A DNA stretch of 64,000 nt from CAYRGQ01 sp964423925 (GTDB lineage: Bacteria > Bacteroidota > Bacteroidia > Sphingobacteriales > Sphingobacteriaceae): assembly GCA_964423925.1 (NCBI GenBank), contig CAYRGQ010000003.1:62001-126000 (forward strand), in the 5' to 3' direction. Positions 43,477 to 52,403 of the stretch are shown piece by piece (the first letter of the stretch is position 1; each line of letters begins with the position of its first letter). The notes beneath the pieces are model-generated. The model was not told where the DNA came from. It saw only the letters and a program-made list of their open reading frames with translations, and made no database searches. A program made the translations under genes and the position numbers.

Positions 43477-44073
43477 CTATTGACGAGGCCCTCCAAACCA
43501 GTACACCTGCGACGGCGTAATACACCCATCCAGCGGTACATCCGTGGGCTGTACGTCGGCAATGCGCGCCACGGGCTCAAAGAGCGAAAGGCCGATCTTC
43601 AGTGCGTCGGGCGGGCAGCTCGCCAGAAATCGATCATAAAATCCCGCCCCATATCCTACCCGGTGGCCCACTAGGTCCTCGGCTAGCAAAGGAACGAGGA
43701 TGGTATCGATGTCGCTCGGGTGTACGCGCATCCCCCCAGTCGGTTCGGGTATTCCCCACTTGTTTTTTTCTAATGTGTCTTGTCCCCCATAAAGATGATG
43801 GACGAGTATGCCGCGCTGTGCGTCCGCCACCCGTGGCACGGCTATTCGGATGGTGGGGTAAGCCTGGAGCAGCCAGTCGATAATTCGGAAGGTGTCGGGC
43901 TCTTTTTTTGACAATATCGGCAAAAAAGTGTGGACAATACCCTGCTCGGGCCAGCGGATCGTTTGCGCTTGTATTAGCAAACCGCGATTTAGCGCTTCGG
44001 TTTCTGCCGGCGAAAGCGCGTTCCGGCGCGCCAAAAACTGCGCGCGAAGATATTGTTTGTTCAAGGTTTGCAT
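43477..44073 (-). CDS. 5-formyltetrahydrofolate cyclo-ligase
   Basis: This enzyme converts 5-formyl-THF to 5,10-methenyl-THF with ATP, salvaging folate. I chose the ATG at 44073 (198 residues). A TTG two codons upstream lies inside the promoter. The N-terminal block KQYLRAQFLARRNALSPAE and the C-terminal ATP-binding loop VGYGAGFYDRFLA are typical. The gene has its own promoter at 44077-44084 and a terminator downstream, so it is a single-gene unit. Confidence 0.93.
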   Translation of the reverse strand: MQTLNKQYLRAQFLARRNALSPAETEALNRGLLIQAQTIRWPEQGIVHTFLPILSKKEPDTFRIIDWLLQAYPTIRIAVPRVADAQRGILVHHLYGGQDTLEKNKWGIPEPTGGMRVHPSDIDTILVPLLAEDLVGHRVGYGAGFYDRFLASCPPDALKIGLSLFEPVARIADVQPTDVPLDGCITPSQVYWFGGPRQ

Positions 44074-44076
44074 GCT

Positions 44077-44084
44077 CAAACTTA
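44077..44084 (-). promoter_or_regulatory. -7 promoter element of the folate gene, leaderless configuration
   Basis: On the minus strand this reads TAAGTTTG, an exact TAnnTTTG match, only three bases before the ATG at 44073. The transcript should begin at or inside the start codon region. Confidence 0.55.
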
Positions 44085-44232
44085 CGATTTGTTAGGCTAA
44101 GATGCGCACTGCAGGCAGAATTGTTGACGGTGTACGGGAGGGTCGCATAGCGGCGGCTAATCCCACACTTAATTTAGCCGCGCGAAACGCGGTTGCCGCT
44201 GGCTTATGTGGAAATCCGCGCGTCCCAACCCC

Positions 44233-44272
44233 ATAAAAAGCATCGGCCTTGAGGCGGGGAGCCCCAAGACCG
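44233..44272 (-). terminator. Terminator of efp
   Basis: A 12-position stem with two mismatches (44244-44255 with 44261-44272) is followed on the minus strand by GATGCTTTTTATG. It lies about 35 bases after the efp stop. Confidence 0.55.
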
Positions 44273-44306
44273 AATAATCAACCTAAACCTAAAAAGTTAA
44301 ATTTCT

Positions 44307-44870
44307 TTATTGTTTCACCCGTTCGATGTAGTCGCCGGTACGGGTGTCTACTTTCACTCTATCGCCCTGGCTAATGAAAAGAGGCACTTTAATTTCGACG
44401 CCCGTTTCTACGGTTGCAGCTTTCATTGCGCTTGTCGAAGTGTCCCCTTTTACTGCCGGTTCCGAGTAGGTCACTTCGAGCTCTACTGTGGCCGGCAATT
44501 GGGCCATTATCGGTTCGTCGCTTTCCATTGCGACGACCACCTGCATACCCTCCAACAAGAAGCGTGCCGAATTTCCAAATAGTTGCTTGGGGATGTTAAA
44601 TTGCTCAAACGACGTGTTGTCCATGACAACGAAAAAGTCGCCATCGTCGTAGAGGTATTGATAATCGTTCGTTTCTACGCGAGCAATTTCCACTTCCTCA
44701 TCCGTACGGAAACGATACTCAACCAATTTGCCGGTGCGGACATTTCGCATCTTCGCTTGATAGAAAGCCCGAAGGTTTCCCGGAGTGCGGTGTATGTATT
44801 CTTCAACACTCACAAGCTCCCCGTTGAAACGAAGAATATTGCCTGTTTTAACGTCCGATGCCTTTGCCAT
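44307..44870 (-). CDS. efp: Elongation factor P
   Basis: EF-P relieves ribosome stalling at polyproline stretches. The 187-residue protein has the three beta-barrel domains (KOW-like 1-65, OB 66-128, C-terminal OB 129-187 with VPLFISQGDRVKVDTRTGDY). The loop that reaches the peptidyl-transferase centre reads TPGNLRAF. Aligned to PGKGQAF of E. coli, the modified Lys34 corresponds to Asn32 here, with an Arg two residues later. No epmA, epmB or earP gene is nearby. A TATCTTTG promoter lies upstream, so the gene is expressed apart from the lpx genes. Confidence 0.96.
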   Translation of the reverse strand: MAKASDVKTGNILRFNGELVSVEEYIHRTPGNLRAFYQAKMRNVRTGKLVEYRFRTDEEVEIARVETNDYQYLYDDGDFFVVMDNTSFEQFNIPKQLFGNSARFLLEGMQVVVAMESDEPIMAQLPATVELEVTYSEPAVKGDTSTSAMKAATVETGVEIKVPLFISQGDRVKVDTRTGDYIERVKQ

Positions 44871-44902
44871 AAATTGCTTTCTAAAGAGGTTAAATAATGT
44901 TG

Positions 44903-44910
44903 CAAAGATA
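44903..44910 (-). promoter_or_regulatory. -7 promoter element of efp
   Basis: On the minus strand this reads TATCTTTG, an exact match, 33 bases before the efp ATG. Confidence 0.6.
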
Positions 44911-44977
44911 TATTTTTTTCGAGTCGTGTCAAAGCGGCTGGATCAGAAACAGACCCAGAACAGCGATGCGCAAGGTG

Positions 44978-45598
44978 TCACGGCTTGTAGTCCATAATTT
45001 GAATGCGGTGGTCGCAAAAGCGATATTCACGCTCTATGTTTGAGCATACGACAACGAGGCGGCCCTGGCTAGTGTCGGCGACGGCCTGCTCGTACCACGC
45101 TACCCCCGCTTGGTCCAAGTTGGTCGTAGGCTCGTCGAGCAGCAGCATAGGCGTGTCCGAAAAGCAGGCTAGGGCCAGCTTGGCACGTTGCTTCATCCCG
45201 GACGAAAAATGACGGATGAGCTTGTCCTTCGCCCGGGCCAATTCCATACGCTCGATGAGCGAATCGTCAGACATGCCATGTACGAATGATTTGTGCAGGC
45301 GATGGAATTTCACATGCTCGGCTAGCGTCAGCTCGTCGACGAGTTCGAGATACGGCGCGGCATATGCTAAGTGGCGAAAGATATCGTCAACGCCAATAGA
45401 CTGGCCCCCCAGTCTGAATTCCACCCGCCCTTCTGAGGGCGAGAGGTATCCCGAGAGGGTTTTAAGGAGCGTGGATTTTCCCGACCCGTTTGGCCCTAAT
45501 ACCGCATAGCGTCCGCCCGCGGTGAAGCGGGCCGTGAGGCCCCGAAAAATCCACTCCTGGTCAAACCGACGTCCCGTATCGTGCAACTGGATTTCCAC
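44978..45598 (-). CDS. ABC transporter ATP-binding protein without a linked permease
   Basis: This 206-residue protein is a single ATPase domain: Walker A GPNGSGKST, a signature-like HFSSGMKQRAKLALA, and Walker B MLLLDEPTTNLD. It is short, as in CcmA-type or ABC-2-type exporters. No permease lies next to it. It follows lpxA by 35 bases on the same strand and may be the last gene of the lipid A operon, so an envelope function is possible, but the partner is unknown. Confidence 0.9.
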   Translation of the reverse strand: MEIQLHDTGRRFDQEWIFRGLTARFTAGGRYAVLGPNGSGKSTLLKTLSGYLSPSEGRVEFRLGGQSIGVDDIFRHLAYAAPYLELVDELTLAEHVKFHRLHKSFVHGMSDDSLIERMELARAKDKLIRHFSSGMKQRAKLALACFSDTPMLLLDEPTTNLDQAGVAWYEQAVADTSQGRLVVVCSNIEREYRFCDHRIQIMDYKP

Positions 45599-45633
45599 AT
45601 TTACCTCGCTTACGATTCGTTGAGTGAAGAGCG

Positions 45634-46428
45634 TTACAACATGCCTTTGCTTTGGCCAAACCCCTTCATCACGCCGCGGTTCGAGTTTCGGATAAAATCC
45701 AGGATTTCATCCCGCACTTCCGTGGGTTTGAAGTCCGTTTCGATAATGTCCAAACCTTTTGCCAGGTTGTTGTTCTTGACAAACAGCACACGGTAGATGT
45801 CCTGTATTTCGTTGATTTGGCCGGAGGAAAAGCCTCGGCGCCGCAGTCCAACCGAGTTGATACCCACATAGGACAAAGGCTCGCGCGCGGCCTTTACAAA
45901 CGGAGGCACGTCCTTACGTACCAGCGATCCGCCCGAAATAAAGGCATGCGATCCGATGTGACAGAACTGGTGGACGGCTACCATTCCCGCCAGCACGACA
46001 TAATCGCCCACGGTGATGTGTCCGGCCAGCGTACTGCTGTTGGAAAACACGCAATTGTCGCCCACCACGCAGTCATGCGCGATATGACTATACGCTTGGA
46101 TCAGGCAGTTTTTGCCGATGACCGTTTTCCACTTGTCCTTGGTCCCACGGTTTACGGTTACGCATTCGCGTATCGTCGTGCCATCGCCTATCTCGGCGGT
46201 CGTCTCCTCCCCATCGAACTTTAAGTCTTGGGGGATGCCTGAAATTACGGCACCAGGGAAGATGCGGCAATTTCGACCAATCCGCGCACCATCCATAATC
46301 GTTACATTCGATCCAATCCACGACCCTTCCTCGATGACCACGTCCTTATGAATGGTGACGAACGGTTCAATCACGACATTGCGGGCGATCTTAGCCTGCG
46401 GGTGGATATATGCCAACGGCTGTATCAT
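45634..46428 (-). CDS. lpxA: Acyl-[ACP]-UDP-N-acetylglucosamine O-acyltransferase
   Basis: LpxA performs the first step of lipid A synthesis, moving a 3-hydroxyacyl chain to the 3-OH of UDP-GlcNAc. The 264-residue protein is a left-handed beta-helix of hexapeptide repeats (about 5-185) with a helical C-terminus. The catalytic His lies in GMVAVHQFCHIG. Its ATG overlaps the stop of the lpxC-fabZ gene (ATGA), so the two are translationally coupled. Confidence 0.96.
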   Translation of the reverse strand: MIQPLAYIHPQAKIARNVVIEPFVTIHKDVVIEEGSWIGSNVTIMDGARIGRNCRIFPGAVISGIPQDLKFDGEETTAEIGDGTTIRECVTVNRGTKDKWKTVIGKNCLIQAYSHIAHDCVVGDNCVFSNSSTLAGHITVGDYVVLAGMVAVHQFCHIGSHAFISGGSLVRKDVPPFVKAAREPLSYVGINSVGLRRRGFSSGQINEIQDIYRVLFVKNNNLAKGLDIIETDFKPTEVRDEILDFIRNSNRGVMKGFGQSKGML

Positions 46429-47831
46429 GCTTCTGCTTCTTTTATTTTAACGATTTGTGCCATCAGTTCGGCCTCTACCACCACTTTCTCGCCCACCATG
46501 CCTACACCCTTCATTTGGGCGATGCCGCGACGGATAGGTTCAAGCAGGTCGCACCGGAAGATGATCGTGTCGCCAGGGTAGACCTGCGCTCTAAAGCGTG
46601 CATTGTCAATCTTAAGGAAGAGCGTCAGGTAGTTTTCGGGATCTGGTACCGTGTTGAGCACCAAAATGCCTCCCGTCTGCGCCATTGACTCGATTTGCAG
46701 CACGCCAGGGAACACCGGTGCGCCGGGGAAGTGCCCTTGGAAAAGGTCCTCGTTCATCGTAACGTTTTTCAGTCCGACGACATGGGTCTTGGTCAATTCC
46801 AGGATTTTGTCTACGAGCAACATGGGCTGGCGGTGCGGCAGCACTTTCATGATCTGCACCGTGTCATAAACCGGCGGCATGTTCGGGTCGTAGACCTTCA
46901 CATATTTTTTGCTTCGTTCTTTTTTAATATGTGCTTTGATCTTTTGAGCAAAAGCCACGTTGGCCGCATGACCGGGGCGCGCTGCCATGATATGGCCTTT
47001 GATGGGCTGCCCCACGAGTGCCAAGTCACCAATCATGTCCAACAGCTTGTGGCGGGCGGGTTCGTTTTGGTAGCGAAGCTCGATGTTGTTCAGGATGCCC
47101 TCCTTGGCTACACCGATGGCTTGGCGATTAAAGAGCTTCGCAATTTGACCGAGCTCGTCTTCACCTACCTCGCGATCTACCACGACAATGGCGTTGTTGA
47201 GGTCGCCACCCTTGATCAGGTTGTTTTGCACCAGTGTCTCCAATTCGTGCAAAAAGCAGAACGTACGCGAGAACGCGATCTCTTTGCTGAATTCGCTGAT
47301 GTTGCTGATGGAGGCATGCTGGCTGCCCAACACGGGCGAGTTGAAATCGATCATGCAGGTAAATCGATATCCGTCTAACGGCATGGCTACCATTTCCACT
47401 TTCCGGTCCGGCTCAGTATGGTGTATGTTGTGCGGAACCTCATAAAAGTCGCGATCCGCCTGTTGCTCGAGAAAACCCGCATCCAGCAAGATCTTGACGA
47501 AAGGAGCCGAGCTGCCATCCATGATCGGCACTTCGGGCCCGTCAATATCGATCAGGATATTATCTATTTGAAGACCTACCAGGGCGGCCATCAGGTGCTC
47601 GATGGTGCTCACCGTGGCCCCGTTTTGCCCAATGGTGGTGCCGCGAGAGGTGTCAGTCACGTTGTCCGCATCCACGGCAATAATGGGCTGGTCAGGGAGG
47701 TCAATGCGCCTGAACTTGTACCAGTGGTTTTCTTCTGCTGGCTTCAGTGTCATCGACACGTTTTTGCCGGTGTGCAACCCGACGCCTGAGACGGTGATCT
47801 CGGAATTAATGGTTCGTTGTTTTTCGTTCAT
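46425..47831 (-). CDS. lpxC-fabZ: Bifunctional UDP-3-O-acyl-N-acetylglucosamine deacetylase / 3-hydroxyacyl-ACP dehydratase
   Basis: This 468-residue fusion, starting at the ATG at 47831, is typical of Bacteroidota. The LpxC half (about 1-305) deacetylates the lipid A precursor; the zinc-binding region is visible in EHLMAAL and HKLLDMIGD. The FabZ half (about 320-468) dehydrates 3-hydroxyacyl-ACP. It has VLPHRQPMLLVDK, GHFPGAPVFPG with the catalytic His, and IESMAQ with the catalytic Glu. Fusion balances lipid A and fatty acid synthesis, which share 3-hydroxyacyl-ACP. lpxD lies upstream, lpxA downstream. Confidence 0.96.
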   Translation of the reverse strand: MNEKQRTINSEITVSGVGLHTGKNVSMTLKPAEENHWYKFRRIDLPDQPIIAVDADNVTDTSRGTTIGQNGATVSTIEHLMAALVGLQIDNILIDIDGPEVPIMDGSSAPFVKILLDAGFLEQQADRDFYEVPHNIHHTEPDRKVEMVAMPLDGYRFTCMIDFNSPVLGSQHASISNISEFSKEIAFSRTFCFLHELETLVQNNLIKGGDLNNAIVVVDREVGEDELGQIAKLFNRQAIGVAKEGILNNIELRYQNEPARHKLLDMIGDLALVGQPIKGHIMAARPGHAANVAFAQKIKAHIKKERSKKYVKVYDPNMPPVYDTVQIMKVLPHRQPMLLVDKILELTKTHVVGLKNVTMNEDLFQGHFPGAPVFPGVLQIESMAQTGGILVLNTVPDPENYLTLFLKIDNARFRAQVYPGDTIIFRCDLLEPIRRGIAQMKGVGMVGEKVVVEAELMAQIVKIKEAEA

Positions 47832-47874
47832 TTTATTGTTTGCAATTCGGCCGCACCAAACCACGGGCGGGCCA

Positions 47875-48918
47875 TTACTTAGATTCTGATTCTACTTTGG
47901 AAAGGAGCTGTTCGAGCTGTTCGAGCCGCCGCTCAAGCTCCGGCAGCCTCGAATAGACGACTTGCGAACGCATTTGGGCATTATAGGGTGCCGCGGGCGT
48001 GCCCGACCACTTTTTACCTTCTGCCACGATCGACTTATTTACGCCCGATTGCGCCTGTATTTGAGAACTCGGCGCAATGGTGATGTGTCCCACCACTCCT
48101 ACTTGGCCGCCGATGACGGCGCGCTTGCCAATCTTTGTGCTGCCCGATACGCCCGATTGTGCGGCGATGACCGTATCATTGCCCACTTCTACGTTGTGTG
48201 CAATCTGGATCAGGTTGTCCAGCTTTACGCCCTGCCGAATGATAGTTGCGCCCATTGTGGCACGGTCAACCACCGTGTTTGCCCCAATTTCCACATTGTC
48301 TTCGATAATCACGTTGCCGGTTTGGCTCACTTTGCGGTAGCTGCCATCCTCTTGGGGCGCATAACCGAAGCCATCGCTGCCAATGATGGTGCCGGAGTGG
48401 ATGGTTACGTTTTTTCCGATGACACAGTCAAAGTAGACAACGACGCCCGGAAAGAGGGTCGTGTCATCCCCTAACGTTACATTGTCGCCTACATAAACGT
48501 GGGGGTATATCTTGCAGTTATTGCCAATGACGCAGTCCTTACCGATGTAGCTAAAGGCGCCGATATAGATGTTCTCGCCCAGCTTAGCGGTTTCATGCAC
48601 GAACGAAGGCTCCTCGATTCCCGTTCTCTCCAGGCGTAGCCGGTTATACACGTCGAGCAAGGTAGAGAATGCCGAGTACGCATCCTTAACGCGAATCAGT
48701 GTGGGCGCTATGGCCTTGGTCACTTGGAGGCTGTCGTTAACGATCACAACGGACGCCTGGGTAGTATATAGGTAGGGCTCGTATTTGGGGTTGGAAAGAA
48801 ACGACAGGCATCCCGCGCTTCCTTCTTCGATTTTCGCCAAACGCTCCACCGACACATCGGGGTTGCCTTCAATGGTTCCATCGATGAGTGTAGCTATTTG
48901 GTGTGCTGAAAATTGCAT
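47875..48918 (-). CDS. lpxD: UDP-3-O-acylglucosamine N-acyltransferase
   Basis: LpxD adds the second acyl chain in lipid A synthesis. From the ATG at 48918 it has 347 residues. The N-terminal uridine-binding domain (1-100) is followed by hexapeptide repeats (about 100-305) with the catalytic IAHNVEVG block, and a C-terminal helix (LPELERRLEQLEQLL). It is 43 bases upstream of lpxC-fabZ on the same strand. Confidence 0.95.
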   Translation of the reverse strand: MQFSAHQIATLIDGTIEGNPDVSVERLAKIEEGSAGCLSFLSNPKYEPYLYTTQASVVIVNDSLQVTKAIAPTLIRVKDAYSAFSTLLDVYNRLRLERTGIEEPSFVHETAKLGENIYIGAFSYIGKDCVIGNNCKIYPHVYVGDNVTLGDDTTLFPGVVVYFDCVIGKNVTIHSGTIIGSDGFGYAPQEDGSYRKVSQTGNVIIEDNVEIGANTVVDRATMGATIIRQGVKLDNLIQIAHNVEVGNDTVIAAQSGVSGSTKIGKRAVIGGQVGVVGHITIAPSSQIQAQSGVNKSIVAEGKKWSGTPAAPYNAQMRSQVVYSRLPELERRLEQLEQLLSKVESESK

Positions 48919-48947
48919 AACGTTTCTTTTTAATATCAACAGGCCCT

Positions 48948-50192
48948 CTACGCGGGCTTGCTGGTATCCAATAATTCCTTCGGAAAGGACAGGGCAAACT
49001 TCGTTACTTTGCGCGACAGTGCCACTAAATTAGAGAGGTCGGAAGCGTCTAAGATATCTTGCAGGCTCCCGTCTTTCATACATATTTTAATGCTGCCCTC
49101 CGTCGGCTCATAGGCGCTGTTGGCGATTGCGTTTGTCCATACAAAGTAGTCCGCTAAATCCGGTTCTACCCCGAAGCGGCTAACCGCGTGCGCTTTTAGC
49201 TCGTTGATGTGCTGCTGGTCCGGTTCAAGTCGATGCAGTTCAATATGGTACAATTTTCGCGCTATGAGGCGAGAGCACAGCATGCTCAGAATGGGGTCGC
49301 TATCGGTCGCCCAAACCTTAATGGCCGACCAAATATCTGTATCGTCCAAACGCGTAAAATGTGCTAAATGCGACACATCCTCCCGAAAATTTTGTTCGGT
49401 TACTCTATTGCGCAAAAAATGTTCCAATGATGGCGAGGCGTACAAGGTTTTGTCATTTCCGTAGAGGGCCTTTGCCCTACGGAGGATGTTTAGCAGCATC
49501 TGCTCAGCGTTTATTACGGTTTTATGCAGGTACACTTGCCAATACATCAGCCTTCGGGCTATTAGGAAGTTCTCAACCGAGTAGATGCCTTTCTGCTCGA
49601 CCACGAGCTCATTGTCCACTACATAGAGCATCTTGATAATACGGTCAAAGCTGATCACCCCCTCGGATACGCCCGTAAAAAAGCTGTCGCGATTGAGGTA
49701 ATCCATCCGATCAATGTCAAGCTGTCCCGACACCAGCTGATGCAGAAAACGCTTGGGATACCGGTTTTGGAAAATGTCGATGGCGAGGGTCAGCCGCCCG
49801 TCAAACTGCTTATTGAGTTCGTCCATCATGAGCAATGACAAACACTCATGCGAGACGCCTTCAACCAAGGTGTGCTCGAGCGAGTGCGAAAAAGGCCCAT
49901 GCCCCACGTCGTGCAATAAAATGGCGACGAGCACGGCTTCTTCTTCCTGGGGGCTGATGTCTATTTGCTTGCTCCGCAACGTGTCGATGGCAAGCGTCAT
50001 CAGGTGAAGGGCGCCCAGCGCGTGATGGAACCGCGTATGCAACGCGCCGGGATACACCAAATGAGACATGCTCAACTGCTTGATGTAACGCAGCCGCTGT
50101 AAAAAGGGGTGCTGGATTAAGTCAAATATAAAATCCGACGGGATTGTGATAAACCCATAGACCGGATCGTTTATTATCTTTTTCTTGTTCAA
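48948..50192 (-). CDS. HD-domain phosphohydrolase
   Basis: This 414-residue protein of the dGTPase/SAMHD1-like HD group has metal ligands in HTRFHHALG, LLHDVGHGPFSHSLEH and DIDRMDYLNRD. It probably hydrolyses a nucleotide, but the substrate cannot be told from sequence. It lies 29 bases upstream of lpxD and is likely the first gene of the lipid A transcript, with a TATCTTTG promoter 50 bases before its ATG. Confidence 0.9.
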   Translation of the reverse strand: MNKKKIINDPVYGFITIPSDFIFDLIQHPFLQRLRYIKQLSMSHLVYPGALHTRFHHALGALHLMTLAIDTLRSKQIDISPQEEEAVLVAILLHDVGHGPFSHSLEHTLVEGVSHECLSLLMMDELNKQFDGRLTLAIDIFQNRYPKRFLHQLVSGQLDIDRMDYLNRDSFFTGVSEGVISFDRIIKMLYVVDNELVVEQKGIYSVENFLIARRLMYWQVYLHKTVINAEQMLLNILRRAKALYGNDKTLYASPSLEHFLRNRVTEQNFREDVSHLAHFTRLDDTDIWSAIKVWATDSDPILSMLCSRLIARKLYHIELHRLEPDQQHINELKAHAVSRFGVEPDLADYFVWTNAIANSAYEPTEGSIKICMKDGSLQDILDASDLSNLVALSRKVTKFALSFPKELLDTSKPA

Positions 50193-50241
50193 TCTAATGT
50201 CCCAACGGCGACCGAGGGAAAGCCGTATTTTTTGAATAGTG

Positions 50242-50249
50242 CAAAGATA
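50242..50249 (-). promoter_or_regulatory. -7 promoter element of the HD-lpx operon
   Basis: On the minus strand this reads TATCTTTG, an exact match. It would drive the HD hydrolase, lpxD, lpxC-fabZ, lpxA and perhaps the ABC ATPase. Confidence 0.6.
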
Positions 50250-50292
50250 GCATTGTCCCCTGTTAATTTATGTTAAAAATTGCCCTAAAAGC

Positions 50293-50399
50293 TAACTTTT
50301 ACCTATGTTCGTGTTGATAAATCGGCCACGTTCGGGGCCGATTGCGGCGGTCCAACGCCTGCAACGGACTGCCCGCCAATACCCCGTTGGGACGGGCAG
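50293..50399 (+). promoter_or_regulatory. Structured leader upstream of porX
   Basis: TAACTTTT at 50293-50300 is one base from TAnnTTTG and would give a leader of about 110 bases. The leader contains two hairpins: AATCGGCC/GGCCGATT (50320-50327 with 50336-50343) and CTGCCCG plus CCAA pairing with TTGG and CGGGCAG (50369-50379 with 50387-50399, two-base bulge). There is no U tract after either, so they are not terminators. A regulatory or stabilising role is inferred. Confidence 0.35.
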
Positions 50400-50417
50400 G
50401 CCACTAGAACGAAAACT

Positions 50418-51971
50418 ATGCGAGACGCAAATATACTTTGGGCAGATGATGAAATCGACCTGTTGAGGCCACACATCATGTTGCTTAATGAACGAGGATA
50501 TGAGGTGAAAACCGTGACGAACGGTCATGATGCGGTAGATGAATTCAAGAAAGGGCATTTCGACTTGGTATTCCTGGACGAAAACATGCCCGGTTTGACG
50601 GGCCTCGAAACCCTCAGCGAGCTCAAAAACATCAACCCCACCGTTCCCATGGTGCTGGTCACCAAAAATGAGGAAGAGCACTTAATGGAAGACGCGATTG
50701 GGTTTAAGATTGACGACTACCTGATCAAGCCGGTAAATCCAAAGCAAATTCTCCTTACCATCAAAAAGCTGACGGAAAACAAGCGTTTGGTCAGCGAAAA
50801 GACGTCTATGGCCTACCAGCAGGATTTTCGAAACTTAGGTATGATCCTGAACGACAACCTGGACCACGAGCAGTGGACCGAAACCTACAAAAAACTAATT
50901 TTTTGGGAATTGTCGCTCGAAAAGCTGGAAGACGGCGGCATGCACGAGATCCTGACGATGCAAAAGGCGGAGGCCAATATGCAATTCTCCAAGTTTGTGG
51001 AGAAAAGCTACTTGGGGTGGGTCAACGGGGGCGAAAATGCACCTACGCTCTCGCATCAACTTTTTCAACGTAAGGTATTCCCCCAACTACAACAGGGGCA
51101 GCCCACTTTTTTCTTCCTCATCGACAACCTGCGCTATGATCAGTGGCGTGTTATCAATGACGTGATTACCAATTACTTTAGGCTGGAGGAAGAAAGCAGT
51201 TATTATTCGATCCTTCCGACAGCGACGCAGTACGCGCGTAACGCGATTTTTAGCGGTATGATGCCCCTGGAGATGGAAAAGCGTTTTCCAGGCCTGTGGC
51301 AGAACGATGAAGACGAGGGTGGAAAGAACTTGCACGAAGACAAGTTCCTTGCCGACCAGATTAAGCGGATGTACCGGAAGGAGATCAAGCATTCGTATCA
51401 CAAGATACTGACGCTGGAGCAAGGGCGCGACATTACGGAAAACCTGAGCAACTTGATGAGTAACGACTTAAATGTGTTGGTATACAACTTTGTCGATATG
51501 CTCTCGCATGCCCGTACCGATATGGCCATGATTCGTGAGCTCGCCAATGACGAAGCGGCGTATCGATCGCTGACGTTGTCTTGGTTCGAACATTCGCCGC
51601 TCTTGGAAGCATTGAAATGGCTGGCGCAAAAACAGGTGCGCGTTATTATTACGACTGACCACGGCACCATACGCGTAAAGAATGCCAGCAAGGTGATCGG
51701 GGATCGGAATACGAACACGAACCTGCGCTACAAGCAGGGCAAAAACCTCAATTACGTCGACAAGGACGTATTCCACATCAAGAACCCGCACGATGCGATG
51801 TTACCCAAGCTGCATGTTAGCTCCAGCTTCATTTTCGCTAAGGAGGCCACCTATTTTGTCTATCCTAATAACTATAACCATTTCGTCAATTATTTCAACG
51901 AGACATTCCAACACGGAGGGATTTCGCTTGAAGAGATGGTGATTCCCATCGCAACCTACACGACAAAGTAA
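50418..51971 (+). CDS. porX: PorX-type response regulator with PglZ/alkaline-phosphatase-like domain
   Basis: PorX controls type IX secretion genes in Bacteroidota with the kinase PorY. The 517-residue protein has an N-terminal receiver domain (1-118) with acidic pocket Asp10-Asp11, phospho-acceptor Asp54 (LVFLDENMPG) and Lys104. A helical linker follows, then a PglZ domain (about 205-510), a zinc-dependent phosphodiesterase of the alkaline phosphatase fold. FLIDNLRYDQ and TTDHGT are the metal-binding blocks. No porY is nearby. tsaE follows with its own promoter, and an ECF sigma gene lies about 550 bases downstream. Confidence 0.93.
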   Translation: MRDANILWADDEIDLLRPHIMLLNERGYEVKTVTNGHDAVDEFKKGHFDLVFLDENMPGLTGLETLSELKNINPTVPMVLVTKNEEEHLMEDAIGFKIDDYLIKPVNPKQILLTIKKLTENKRLVSEKTSMAYQQDFRNLGMILNDNLDHEQWTETYKKLIFWELSLEKLEDGGMHEILTMQKAEANMQFSKFVEKSYLGWVNGGENAPTLSHQLFQRKVFPQLQQGQPTFFFLIDNLRYDQWRVINDVITNYFRLEEESSYYSILPTATQYARNAIFSGMMPLEMEKRFPGLWQNDEDEGGKNLHEDKFLADQIKRMYRKEIKHSYHKILTLEQGRDITENLSNLMSNDLNVLVYNFVDMLSHARTDMAMIRELANDEAAYRSLTLSWFEHSPLLEALKWLAQKQVRVIITTDHGTIRVKNASKVIGDRNTNTNLRYKQGKNLNYVDKDVFHIKNPHDAMLPKLHVSSSFIFAKEATYFVYPNNYNHFVNYFNETFQHGGISLEEMVIPIATYTTK

Positions 51972-51980
51972 GCGAAAGCG

Positions 51981-51988
51981 TATCTTTG
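51981..51988 (+). promoter_or_regulatory. -7 promoter element of tsaE, leaderless configuration
   Basis: TATCTTTG is an exact match and ends four bases before the tsaE ATG, again predicting a leaderless or nearly leaderless transcript. Confidence 0.6.
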
Positions 51989-51992
51989 CGAC

Positions 51993-52403
51993 ATGGATAT
52001 CCGTGTCGAGGACGTAGATGGTCTGCCCGAGGCGGCCCGGCAAATCTTAGCCGGGTGGGCCGCTAAGCGTGTATTTCTTTTCTTCGCCGAGATGGGCGCT
52101 GGAAAGACGACGCTTATCAAGGCCCTTTGCAGCGAGTTGGGGGTGGAGGAAAGCACCTCCAGCCCGACCTTTTCAATCGTTAATGAATACGCGTCTAACC
52201 AGGGGCCGGTGTACCATTTTGACTTTTATCGCTTAAAATCCGAACAGGAAGCATACGATATGGGGTACGAAGAGTATTTCTATTCGGGTCACTACTGTTT
52301 CGTGGAATGGCCCGAAAAAATCGAAGGCTTATTGCCTGAGGATGCCGCGCATGTGCATATATCCATAGCAGCAGATGGAGTCCGCGTGATTTCTCTCTCT
52401 TAA
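51993..52403 (+). CDS. tsaE: tRNA threonylcarbamoyladenosine biosynthesis ATPase TsaE
   Basis: TsaE is the ATPase that works with TsaB and TsaD to make t6A37 in tRNAs. The 136-residue protein has Walker A FFAEMGAGKTTLIKAL (about 29-44), the TSSPTFSIVNEY block, and VYHFDFYRL, all typical. It lies 21 bases after porX but has its own promoter. tsaB and tsaD are not in the window. Confidence 0.95.
   Translation: MDIRVEDVDGLPEAARQILAGWAAKRVFLFFAEMGAGKTTLIKALCSELGVEESTSSPTFSIVNEYASNQGPVYHFDFYRLKSEQEAYDMGYEEYFYSGHYCFVEWPEKIEGLLPEDAAHVHISIAADGVRVISLS

Noticed and set aside
46425..47831. The lpxC-fabZ fusion as a novelty.
   Set aside because: This fusion is well known in Bacteroidota and is reported only as a feature.
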